The notes under the pieces: generated by a model
Told to the model about the DNA's origin: nothing
The model's input: the letters and a program-made list of their open reading frames with translations, nothing else
Database searches by the model: none
Translations under genes and position numbers: made by a program
Part shown: positions 33,463-41,788 of the stretch, in pieces
Numbering within the stretch: position 1 is the first letter of the stretch
Layout of the letters: each line of letters starts with the position of its first letter
Source of the DNA: Mobilitalea torta
Lineage (GTDB): Bacteria > Bacillota > Clostridia > Lachnospirales > Lachnospiraceae
Assembly: GCF_050433395.1 (NCBI RefSeq)
Contig: NZ_JBNPXH010000018.1
Span: forward strand, 1-64,000
Length of the DNA stretch: 64,000 nucleotides
Reading direction: 5' to 3'

Positions 33463-35298
33463 TCAATATTTCCCCAGATTTATACCGCTGCTCAGAGCCT
33501 TTTTCCTGAAATCCGCTCCGGGCAGCAGCATCCCGCTTTCGCCGGACGCATCATCCGCTTTGTGAGGGGAGGGCTGGTCTCCCTCCCACAGCCGGAACCG
33601 CTCAACCTCCTGGCGCAGCATGGCGGCCTGGGCAGCCATCTCCTCGCTGGTGGCGGAATTTTCCTCGGCGGTGGCCGCGTTGGTCTGCACAACAGAAGAT
33701 ATTTGAGAAAGGCCCTCCCTGATCTGCTCGAAAGCAACCGTTTGCTTCTGGATGGACTGCTCGATTCTTCCAAAGCTCTCCGTCACTTCAACGGCGCTGG
33801 CTCCTACATCTCTTAGGATTTGTGCGGTCTGGCCTGTGATTTCCGTCCCTTTGGCGACCGTGGCGACGGAATGCTCAATCAGCTCCGCCGTCTGCTTGGC
33901 GGCTTCGCCGGATCTTGCGGCAAGGGTACGCACCTCCTCGGCCACCACGGCAAAGCCTTTTCCGGCATTTCCGGCCCGGGCAGCTTCGATGGCGGCATTG
34001 AGTGACAAAATGTTGGTCTGGAATGCGATATCCTCAATCAACTTTGTAATATTTGCAATCTGATTTGAGGAGGATCCAATCTCGGCCATAGCCTGCGTAA
34101 GCTGTTCCATGTGCTGATTTCCAGCAGTAACGCCTTCATCGGACTTCTGTATGGATTTGGACGCGGCCGCAATCATAGCTGAGTTTCCCTGTGCCTGTTC
34201 TGCGATGTGTTCCACTGTGGCGCTCAGTTCTTCCACGGAAGCGGCCTGCTCGGTGGAGCCTGCCGCAAGAGCCTGAGCTCCGCCGGAAACCTGGTCGGAG
34301 CCAATCGCCACCTGCTCCGCTGCCGAATGGATGCTCCTCAGCGTATCGCTTAAACTGTCTCGCAGTACGAGCATGCCGTCAAAAAGGGGCCGGTAGCCAT
34401 TTATGTAGTAGTGCTCCAAGTTGGATGCCACCGCAAAGTTACCGCTGGAAAATGCTCCAAGACCACCGCCAAGATCTTGTATAATGGTCTTTACAGTGGC
34501 AGACATATCGTGGGCCGCCTTTGACAAGACTCCGATTTCGTCTTGCGAATCAAGTGAAATTTTCATCTCAAAATCTCCCTTGGATAGCTTGCCCATGACC
34601 TCTACAAGCCTCGCGATGCGTCTGGACAGGCTCCGCGCCAGGTACGTGCCAATCAGTATTGCCAACAGAACGCCCACCACAATGCAGACGACCATGATGA
34701 TTTCAGCGGTTATTACCACACGATCGTTCGAGACAATCAGCTTTTCCGCATACGCGTTGTTATACTCGACAAGGCCTTGAACGTCGCTGTCCACCTCCTC
34801 GCGGAGAGGCGCTATTTTGCCGTTCAAATAGGCAAGGGCCTCCGCTCTGCGCTCCGGGTTCATCGCGATTTCGTTGGTAAACTCGTCACGCTTTTGGCGG
34901 TAAGCCGTGGTATCGGATTCCAGCTCGTTGAGCAGCGCATTCTCCTCTATAATATCCGCAGCATCATAATTTTCCAGAACCCTCCAGTATCCCTCAATGC
35001 CTTCCTTCAGGTCGGCGTCAGCTCTGGACATTCCGTCGACGGCCTCCTGCTTCTCGCTCCGCGTCTCCGACGCCAGCAGCTTATAGAGGTTGGCCCGGAT
35101 TCTCTGGTTAGCGGCACTGATTTTTTCAAGAGATTCCAGTGCTTCGGCCGTATCCTGAAATGCAGTCCGGTAGGACCCCTCTACCCGTTCTATGCTGATG
35201 ATTCCGACACCGCCGATGATCCCTGCAATCAATGCCACAATCAAAAATCCGATGATAATTTTAAAGCCGATCCTCAAGTTCTCATACCATTTGAGCAT
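33463..35298 (-). CDS. methyl-accepting chemotaxis protein
   Basis: A 611-residue transmembrane receptor. Helix 1 (about 12-34), a helical extracellular ligand domain of 4HB type (about 36-185), helix 2 (about 193-215), HAMP (about 216-270), then a long cytoplasmic coiled coil. The hairpin tip carries EDIAFQTNILSLNAAIEAARAG and GFAVVAEEVRTLAARS (excerpts), the CheA/CheW-binding signature. Methylation sites are the paired Glu/Gln on either side (TEQAASVEELSATVEHI). It sits 51 nt downstream of cheW on the same strand. The ligand is unknown. Confidence 0.94.
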   Translation of the reverse strand: MLKWYENLRIGFKIIIGFLIVALIAGIIGGVGIISIERVEGSYRTAFQDTAEALESLEKISAANQRIRANLYKLLASETRSEKQEAVDGMSRADADLKEGIEGYWRVLENYDAADIIEENALLNELESDTTAYRQKRDEFTNEIAMNPERRAEALAYLNGKIAPLREEVDSDVQGLVEYNNAYAEKLIVSNDRVVITAEIIMVVCIVVGVLLAILIGTYLARSLSRRIARLVEVMGKLSKGDFEMKISLDSQDEIGVLSKAAHDMSATVKTIIQDLGGGLGAFSSGNFAVASNLEHYYINGYRPLFDGMLVLRDSLSDTLRSIHSAAEQVAIGSDQVSGGAQALAAGSTEQAASVEELSATVEHIAEQAQGNSAMIAAASKSIQKSDEGVTAGNQHMEQLTQAMAEIGSSSNQIANITKLIEDIAFQTNILSLNAAIEAARAGNAGKGFAVVAEEVRTLAARSGEAAKQTAELIEHSVATVAKGTEITGQTAQILRDVGASAVEVTESFGRIEQSIQKQTVAFEQIREGLSQISSVVQTNAATAEENSATSEEMAAQAAMLRQEVERFRLWEGDQPSPHKADDASGESGMLLPGADFRKKALSSGINLGKY

Positions 35299-35349
35299 TT
35301 CCCTAATCCTCCTATACTTTATTCAGTGGCTTTATGGCAGCTTTGCGTG

Positions 35350-35847
35350 CTACAAGACTGTGTTTACTTGGGTCAGTTCGTCGTCTGACAGAAGTTTTTG
35401 CGCATCCAGCAGCAGCGTGATTTTCCCTCCGGCTTTCCCGATGCTCTTCATGTAGCCATGACCGCCCTTACCTAAATCCGGGAGAGCAGCGACATCTTCT
35501 TCCTGTATGGAAAGCACCTCATCAACGCTGTCCACAACCAGGCCGATGGAGAACGCACCAGTATCAACCACAATGATGCAGGTTCTCTCGTCGTAGGGCT
35601 TCTCCGTCTTTCCGAAGCGCAGCCGGGCGTCCATAACCGGAATGACCTGTCCGCGCAGATTGGTAATTCCTTTTATATACTCCGGCATTTCGGGTACTTG
35701 TGTAACAGACGGTATACTGATGATCTCCGTGATGTACCGGATTTCCATGCCATACAAGTCGTTTTCTCCAAGGGAAAAAGTCAGGTATTTCCCTCCCATA
35801 GCATCTTCGTCCATCCCATCCAACTCGGAAAACTGAATCTGTGACAT
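35350..35847 (-). CDS. cheW: chemotaxis coupling protein CheW
   Basis: A 165-residue soluble adaptor that links receptors to CheA. The CheW fold is clear: KYLTFSLGENDLYGMEIRYITEII (excerpt), the NLRGQVIPVMDARLRFG motif and IGLVVDSVDEVLSI. It is upstream of the receptor gene, and no CheA is nearby, so it must join a kinase encoded elsewhere, or the CheW-receptor pair forms a dedicated array. AGAGGGGTAAAAC precedes the ATG. Confidence 0.93.
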   Translation of the reverse strand: MSQIQFSELDGMDEDAMGGKYLTFSLGENDLYGMEIRYITEIISIPSVTQVPEMPEYIKGITNLRGQVIPVMDARLRFGKTEKPYDERTCIIVVDTGAFSIGLVVDSVDEVLSIQEEDVAALPDLGKGGHGYMKSIGKAGGKITLLLDAQKLLSDDELTQVNTVL

Positions 35848-35911
35848 GTTTTACCCCTCTTTTCTTTTGCTTTATTTACATGTATTTTGCAGTTTGAGCA
35901 GAAAACACTGC

Positions 35912-35962
35912 AAAAACAAGAATCCACTGTATGAAAAAATCATACAGTGGATTCTTGTTTTT
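35912..35962. terminator. perfect 23-bp hairpin terminator
   Basis: Arms 35912-35934 and 35940-35962 are perfect reverse complements around AAAAA, with A-run and T-run flanks on both strands. It ends the LuxR-type regulator gene coming from the right and insulates cheW. Confidence 0.9.
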
Positions 35963-35998
35963 GTCCCCATGTATTTCTGATGGGTTTTACCCATTTCA

Positions 35999-38467
35999 CT
36001 AAAATTCGACAGACATCAGTTCGCTTTTTGAATGAATTCCTAGCTTACTGTATACATTGGTCAGAGTCCAACTGACGGTTGCGACGGATATGTAAAGTTT
36101 CGCCGCAATCTCCTTCGTGGTAAGCCGCTCTTTAGCAAGCAGGGCAATTTCCCTTTCTCTGGGTGTCAAGGGGGATTGGCTGCGAAGAAATTCTTTTCGG
36201 ATGATATTGACGCCGTTTTGCTGCCGTTCGCAGATAGCGCGAAGCGCGGTGAAGCGATCTCCTGCCGGAAGCAGATCACGCATACACGCATGGTCGGCAA
36301 AGGGAAGATAGATTTCATCCGGAAGGGCAATGTCAAGCGCCTCTTTTATGTAATGCCGCGCTTCCTCCCGCTCTCCATTGCGATACCTTGCAACCGCAAG
36401 AAAGATATTATGGTACAACTGCGGAATCCTGTACCGGATATTCAAATCGGAAAGACGGTCTAACCGTTCCATAGCAAGCGGAATGAGAGCATAGAGTTCC
36501 TGGTAGCGCTTGTCTATAAACAGCAGCCCAAAATGTAGAATTTCCGCAAAAGGAAGCATGGGAAGATACAGGGCATTTCGGATGCTGTCCATGTCATATA
36601 GCCAGGGCGCTACATAATCCTTCATGTCAAGCATAAGGCTGATAATGGAAAGGCACAGGCTCGCCATATGGCGTATCGCCGGACTCTCCTCTGTTGTAAT
36701 ATAGGTTTGAATGCTTTTAAAGGCCACAAGGAAATTGTCTGCGTCGCCCCGCAGGATGAAAATGCGGGCGAAGCAGAACTGCGCATAAATACTGTTGCTG
36801 GGTTGGCGGTTTTCGCGCGCTTCGTCCAAAGCCCTGTGACAGAATATCTCCGCTGCGTTATCATCACCCCGGAGCAGCGCGACCTCTGTCCGGAACAGCT
36901 GTAGCAGGCTGACCGCCTGTATGCAGGCGCCTGTGAGACGGAGTGATTTCTCCTTATCCATGGCATCAAGCAAATCGTTTAGCGTTCCCGGATCACGCCA
37001 GAGCATCCCAACCGTAGTCAGGAAAAAATAGGTTCCCGGTATGCTGTTTTCCCCAATCTCCGGTCTGTCTTTCCAAAGCTCTGCCAACCTTCCAAGATAC
37101 TCCTGCATTTTTGGTATGTCGTTGAAATTTTCAAAGACCTTCAGCATAATCAGCTCGCTGCTGATCCGCATTTCTTCCTGTGACAGCTCTGTTTTGCTTT
37201 GGATCAATGTATGAAGCAGATCATAAAGCCGTTTGTAGGACTCAACATCTCCATTCATCAATGAGTAATATGCATTGGTGGCCGCATTTGAAGGGTATTT
37301 ACAATACAATTCGTCCGGACATTCCCGAATAAATGTTTTGACCGGCAAACCGGCAAGTACAGATTTATGTTGGTCTATATACTGGAGGGTAACGGGTAGG
37401 GAAAGGATGGCTTCGTAATCCTTTGCATCATAAAAAAACTTTGCGGCGAGACAATAATCTCCCATGTCGGCGTAAGCCAAACCGGCTTTGTGCAGCAGTT
37501 TGCGCTGATATTCCTGCGGCAGATGGTAGTTGAACCGGTTGCGCAGGTAATCCAGTAAAAGGCTGTGGATGATGAAGACACGCTGCTCCGGCAAGTAACG
37601 AATGAAGCCGCTGGCTTTGAGCCGTTCTTCAATCGCGCCGGGTAAGACATCATAATCCAGCATATAGGCTGCCTGCCGCACTGTGAAGCTGTCACAGACC
37701 GATACCGCCAGCAGAAAATCCTTTTCCCCCGGTTTCAGCGTGTCCCAAATTGCCGTTTTCACCAACTGCTCAATGCCTGATGTGCCAACGAAGGAGCCGG
37801 TTTCCTTGTAATAGAGCATTTGCAGCCGGATCGCTGCGATCCATCCCTCTGTGCGGTCATAAATATCATCGAGTTCCTTCTCGGTAAGCCGGAGACCCTC
37901 CATACGAAACAGACTGGCAATACCATCCCGGTCAAAAAAGAAGGATGTGGCGTCCATCCTATAGATATTATCACGATGCAGGGGCAGCTTCCGGATAAAA
38001 TCCAACTGCTGCGTGATGAGGATGATGTGCACGTTGGGGTTCTCATGCATGGAAAGCGTTTCAACTAACTCCCGATGCAGTCCGAATTGGGCCCGTTGGT
38101 AGTTATCAATCACAAAAAAGATATCCTTTTTGGTCTTTAATTTTTTGAAGGCAGATCTGATATAATGCAGGGTTTCCTCTTGCGGATATTTGAGTTTTTT
38201 CAGTTCGTCGGCTGCCTTTCGATTGATACCCGCAAGCAGATCACACATCTGTGCCCACGCAGCGGCAGCCGATTTCCCCAAGCAGGTATACCAGACCGAG
38301 ATGGCCCCGGGATGCTCACTGCGCAGATATTCCCGAATAGCCGTCGTTTTCCCAAAGCCGCTGGGCGCCTCTACAATGGTCAAGGGATGCTGCACGATTT
38401 GATCCATCTGTTTTTTTAGCCTATTTGAAAAATAAAATTTTTGCTGTTTGGGTGTTGTTTTGAGCAT
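35999..38467 (-). CDS. MalT-like ATP-dependent LuxR-family regulator
   Basis: An 822-residue STAND-class transcription activator. N-terminal NTPase: Walker A in EAPSGFGKTTAI (about residues 34-45) and Walker B-like IFFVIDNYQ (about 115-123). The middle is a helical repeat sensor region (about 340-740, TPR-like). At the C-terminus lies a LuxR helix-turn-helix (LTPREREIALLAKERLTTKEIAAKLYI, excerpt, then TVSWTLTNVYSKLGIHSKSEL). Such proteins oligomerise on ligand and ATP binding and activate nearby genes. TTTGGAGGAACGCG precedes the ATG. It lies upstream of cheW and the receptor with a strong terminator between, so it may regulate them. It is next to tRNA-Arg. Confidence 0.9.
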   Translation of the reverse strand: MLKTTPKQQKFYFSNRLKKQMDQIVQHPLTIVEAPSGFGKTTAIREYLRSEHPGAISVWYTCLGKSAAAAWAQMCDLLAGINRKAADELKKLKYPQEETLHYIRSAFKKLKTKKDIFFVIDNYQRAQFGLHRELVETLSMHENPNVHIILITQQLDFIRKLPLHRDNIYRMDATSFFFDRDGIASLFRMEGLRLTEKELDDIYDRTEGWIAAIRLQMLYYKETGSFVGTSGIEQLVKTAIWDTLKPGEKDFLLAVSVCDSFTVRQAAYMLDYDVLPGAIEERLKASGFIRYLPEQRVFIIHSLLLDYLRNRFNYHLPQEYQRKLLHKAGLAYADMGDYCLAAKFFYDAKDYEAILSLPVTLQYIDQHKSVLAGLPVKTFIRECPDELYCKYPSNAATNAYYSLMNGDVESYKRLYDLLHTLIQSKTELSQEEMRISSELIMLKVFENFNDIPKMQEYLGRLAELWKDRPEIGENSIPGTYFFLTTVGMLWRDPGTLNDLLDAMDKEKSLRLTGACIQAVSLLQLFRTEVALLRGDDNAAEIFCHRALDEARENRQPSNSIYAQFCFARIFILRGDADNFLVAFKSIQTYITTEESPAIRHMASLCLSIISLMLDMKDYVAPWLYDMDSIRNALYLPMLPFAEILHFGLLFIDKRYQELYALIPLAMERLDRLSDLNIRYRIPQLYHNIFLAVARYRNGEREEARHYIKEALDIALPDEIYLPFADHACMRDLLPAGDRFTALRAICERQQNGVNIIRKEFLRSQSPLTPREREIALLAKERLTTKEIAAKLYISVATVSWTLTNVYSKLGIHSKSELMSVEF

Positions 38468-38751
38468 CGCGTTCCTCCAAACTGGGGTTGACTCGTTTAC
38501 AAGAGTAAGTATTTTTGATATCCATCACCAATACAATCCCTATGATCCGGGATGTTGTCGTACACAAATAATCGCCTTGATAACACTACTTATTATAATG
38601 TCATTAGGGTGTTTCAGTCAATGTCACCGTTATATAAACGAATGGTAAATAGGCGTAATTTTATTAGCAGAAAAACTAAGGGGTCAAAATGCCGTATTAG
38701 CAATTTTTATCTGGTATTAGCAAAAAGGGAATGTTCTTCTGTAAAAGAGAA
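38468..38751. other. gene-free upstream region of the MalT-like gene
   Basis: AT-rich, no gene recognised. It should contain the promoter of the large regulator gene, but no convincing -35/-10 pair was assigned. Confidence 0.35.
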
Positions 38752-38786
38752 ATGCCGAAAACCCTATAAATCAAGGCTTTCGGCAT
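38752..38786 (-). terminator. terminator of tRNA-Arg
   Basis: ATGCCGAAA and TTTCGGCAT arms around a 17-nt loop, about 11 nt beyond the tRNA 3' end; the minus strand continues with T-rich sequence (TTTCTCTTTT). Confidence 0.75.
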
Positions 38787-38796
38787 TCCTTCTCAA

Positions 38797-38870
<74 letters not shown>

Positions 38871-39014
38871 ATTATGAAAAGCTTGCTGATATACAAGCTT
38901 AACATCTATGAAATTGTGAGCAAATCTCTGCACTGATCATAACTCACTCAGGCAGCATGTTTATTCTACTATTTTCCGGGCCCTAAGTCAATAAGGAAAA
39001 ATGAATTCTTTTGA

Positions 39015-39905
39015 TCAATCCTTCCCCTGTTCCAGAAAACCAACCCTGCCCTGCATCCAGATATTACCCTTGAATCTTCTTCCAACCATGGGCTCACCAA
39101 GAAGATCCTGCTTATGAATACACAGGCGGAAGGAGATATCATTGCACAGCAGCTGCAGATCGTAGACCTCCTCATTGGTATAGTTATTCATCAGTACATT
39201 GCATTCGGTAATGGTGGCAATCACACTGTAATTATCCGATTCAGAGCCAAAGGGGATAAAGGATGTATCAACGATGGTATAGATATCCTCCTTCTTTGCT
39301 CTTCTTGAAATCGTGGCATAGGTATCAATATCATCAATCGTCAGGCTGTCAATGGCATCCTGATTTCCCTTCTTTGCCTCGGCGATGAGATTGTTGCGAT
39401 GCTTTGTCTCCGCTGTAATGTTGCGTACCTGAACCTCATCCATCTCAATGGGAAGGAGGATTCTTCCCTCCAGGGACAGTGCCGCCAGCGTAACCGGAAA
39501 GGGAGTACCCATGGGCATCTTCTGATTCCGCTTCTCCAGATATTCAGCTACGTTCTGCAGATAGAAAATCAGTGATACTCCGATCCGGAAATCATCACAC
39601 ATTCCCGTATAAGCCTCGGAATCCACTCTTTTATTAATTCCCACCTCTTCCCGGGTACTGACAACCTGGCCGCTCAGACTGGGGAAATAGTGCTCCATAT
39701 GAAACTGATTATTCTCATCCAGCTCTCCGCGGACAGTAATTCCTATCCCATCTCCAAATTCCATGGTGATTTCGGAAAGGTTCGTATGTTTTAATTTTAC
39801 CGTATGTCTTTTCTCTGAATTTCTTAAAATGTGATCAACTAGTTGATCTAAATCCATTCTATTATTAATATTACTAAATCCAATTGCTTTTAAGTAGCTA
39901 TGCAT
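39015..39905 (-). CDS. DUF3881 family protein
   Basis: About 296 residues from ATG 39905, with GGAAGGAAGAT in front; the longer frame to 39935 lacks a ribosome site. The N-terminus MHSYLKAIGFSNINNR and the middle EMDEVQVRNITAETKHRNNL fit the DUF3881 family, found mainly in Lachnospiraceae. It is soluble, with a C-terminal half that may be a small beta domain (FRLCIHKQDLLGEPMVGRRFKGNIWMQG, excerpt). The function is unknown. It lies downstream of an HD-GYP gene on the same strand, separated by 365 nt with an inverted repeat. Confidence 0.75.
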   Translation of the reverse strand: MHSYLKAIGFSNINNRMDLDQLVDHILRNSEKRHTVKLKHTNLSEITMEFGDGIGITVRGELDENNQFHMEHYFPSLSGQVVSTREEVGINKRVDSEAYTGMCDDFRIGVSLIFYLQNVAEYLEKRNQKMPMGTPFPVTLAALSLEGRILLPIEMDEVQVRNITAETKHRNNLIAEAKKGNQDAIDSLTIDDIDTYATISRRAKKEDIYTIVDTSFIPFGSESDNYSVIATITECNVLMNNYTNEEVYDLQLLCNDISFRLCIHKQDLLGEPMVGRRFKGNIWMQGRVGFLEQGKD

Positions 39906-40084
39906 ATCTTCCTTCCATTCTATCGATACAAACACGGGCTAAGGCAAATATCAAATCACAGAGTTACAGTTTGGTTCTGTATTATATTCTACGTAGCCCT
40001 GCCGCATTACATGTAATAATTATTTATAACATATTTTGCTGCAGTTCGCAAGTAGCATATATTCGAAGTTTCTTCCACTACCGC

Positions 40085-40190
40085 GGATTACAGCTCTGCC
40101 TGCGGCGGGAAGGAGAACATGGTACTCCCATAATGCACTGTATGGAAGAAATGTGATTGGATTTGTATGCCGCAGGCAGAGCTGTAATCC
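40085..40190. repeat. perfect 22-bp inverted repeat with 62-nt loop
   Basis: The arm GGATTACAGCTCTGCCTGCGGC at 40085-40106 (22 bp; first 20 bases GGATTACAGCTCTGCCTGCG) is matched exactly in reverse complement at 40169-40190. The loop shows no reading frame of note. It occupies the 365-nt gap between the HD-GYP and DUF3881 genes, otherwise empty. It may be a structured RNA, an attenuator, or a small palindromic mobile repeat. Confidence 0.85.
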
Positions 40191-40270
40191 ACGCCCCTTC
40201 GCAAAATCCCGGCTGAATTCCACCGTTTCTCGGATTTATCCACAATTGGTTCAAATAAACGGGAGCTCAC

Positions 40271-41332
40271 CTATACCACGGTATCTTCAATGAACAAGGT
40301 CAGCTCCTTTGTCAGATCTTTTTCAATCCATTGCGTCGGCCTTCGCCCTTCCCGGTCTTCCACAATGCGGATTACCGGTCTCGTCGGACATTGTGGATTC
40401 TGCCTCAGTACAATTCCTGTCTCTCCTTCATTCGTTTTCACTAACGAGCCTGTAGGATACGCCGCCACAGAATCAACAAATGCTTTTACCACCTGAAAGT
40501 CAAATAAAACCCCCGTCTTACTTACGATATAATCAATGGCATCATGCACCTTCATCCTGGTTACATAATTCCCATAGACCCTGCTGTCAAAATCGTCACA
40601 GAGAGAGGCTATTTTACTTCCGATTTTCATGCGTTCTCCCTTTATGCGGAAGGGGTAGCCGCTGCCGTCCAGCCTTTCATGATGGTTGATAATAATATCC
40701 TTCGCCGCCCTGGACAGCCAATCCATCTTCTCAACTGCAGAATAGCCATAGATAACATGCTTTTTAATTTCTTTCATTTCCTTCTCTGAACAATGATCCA
40801 GATTAACTCCGTAATATTCGGGACTGATATAGGTAAAACCAATATCATGCAGTAAGCATCCTATGGCGATATTTCTTATCTTCGTCTTCGTAAGCTTCAG
40901 CTTAAGAGCCAGAATTACAGAAAGAGCACAGACATTGAGTGAATGGGAATAAGCTCGGTCACTCTTTCCCCGAATACTGACAAGGTTATAGATCACATCC
41001 GGCTCCTTCATAATATCATAAATGATCTCATCCGCCACAACCTTGATATCCTGAAGCTCTCTCTCATCCTGACAGGAATACTTAACCAAAATATTCCTTA
41101 TTGCTTCCTGACACTGTTCCTTTATCTGAAATTCCAGACTGCCCGCCAGATCCACTCCCGCGGACAGTTCATCTTCTATATAAATATATTCAATTTCCAG
41201 CTCCTTCAGCCTCTTTACATATTCCTTCCTTATTACTGTTCCTGCAGGCAATAATAAAGAATCCCCGGAGCTCAATAAATCTCTTGCTAACACCTCGTCT
41301 CCTTTTACGGATTCCAAAGAGATAATTCTCAT
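40271..41332 (-). CDS. HD-GYP domain c-di-GMP phosphodiesterase
   Basis: About 353 residues from ATG 41332, with GGAGG 9 nt upstream. An N-terminal PilZ-neighbour/DUF3391-like region (SGDSLLLPAGTVIRKEYVKR) is followed by the HD-GYP domain (about residues 125-300): GCLLHDIGFTYIS carries the HD pair, VIYGYSAVEK the next His-containing helix, and NHHERLDGSGYP is the HHExxDGxGYP signature. Such enzymes degrade cyclic di-GMP and promote motility. A C-terminal segment (GSLVKTNEGETGIVL) is usual in clostridial members. No receiver domain is present. Confidence 0.92.
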   Translation of the reverse strand: MRIISLESVKGDEVLARDLLSSGDSLLLPAGTVIRKEYVKRLKELEIEYIYIEDELSAGVDLAGSLEFQIKEQCQEAIRNILVKYSCQDERELQDIKVVADEIIYDIMKEPDVIYNLVSIRGKSDRAYSHSLNVCALSVILALKLKLTKTKIRNIAIGCLLHDIGFTYISPEYYGVNLDHCSEKEMKEIKKHVIYGYSAVEKMDWLSRAAKDIIINHHERLDGSGYPFRIKGERMKIGSKIASLCDDFDSRVYGNYVTRMKVHDAIDYIVSKTGVLFDFQVVKAFVDSVAAYPTGSLVKTNEGETGIVLRQNPQCPTRPVIRIVEDREGRRPTQWIEKDLTKELTLFIEDTVV

Positions 41333-41424
41333 TTTAACTAACCTCCACGCTGCCATCCTGAAGCAGTTTGCTCATTCGTGCCGCTCTTGCACCGTTCACC
41401 ATGACTACAGGAACTTGTACCTGC

Positions 41425-41498
41425 TATACCGCGCCGAAGCGTAGGACGCATCCTGGCACGAAGTGCCATATCATGGACGCTTGCGGACATGGTATAAT
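41425..41498. repeat. diverged copy of the dispersed palindromic repeat
   Basis: Begins TATACCGCGCCGAAGCG and ends GGTATAAT, with the inner palindrome GGCACGAAGTGCC. It aligns with the 84-bp units at 6745-6916 (TATACTGCGCCGACCAGCG, then GGCACGCAGTGCC), with short gaps. It lies between the HD-GYP gene and adhE. Confidence 0.7.
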
Positions 41499-41709
41499 CT
41501 TATATTTCGGCATTTCACTCCAACCTGTTTAGGAATTGCTTCATATTAATAAATCATTAAGAATTATAGCATAAAATTCAATTATATCCATAATGATAAT
41601 TATGCATTTTTACAGCAACTTTTTGGCATACTGAAGCTTATTGTATAAATTTTATATTTTAAGAGGATAATTTATGAAAACTTTGATTGTTATTTATTTA
41701 ACAATACTA

Positions 41710-41738
41710 TTTACAAACCCGTTTTTTTCTGTTATATT
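41710..41738 (+). promoter_or_regulatory. sigma-A promoter of adhE
   Basis: TTTACA (41710-41715), 17 nt, TATATT (41733-41738). Transcription would start near 41745, just before the Rex operator. Confidence 0.65.
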
Positions 41739-41752
41739 CATCTCATAACCTA

Positions 41753-41770
41753 ATGTTAATTTTTTAACAA
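41753..41770. promoter_or_regulatory. Rex operator before adhE
   Basis: ATGTTAATTTTTTAACAA matches the clostridial Rex site TTGTTAANNNNTTAACAA except for the first base. Rex senses the NADH/NAD+ ratio and represses fermentation genes when NADH is low. The position, immediately after the likely start site, fits repression. Confidence 0.8.
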
Positions 41771-41788
41771 TCTAAAAGGAGGATACTT

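Noticed and set aside
33274..33816. 180-codon plus-strand frame across the receptor 3' end
   Set aside because: Antisense to the chemoreceptor tail; repetitive hydrophobic/Gly sequence without support.
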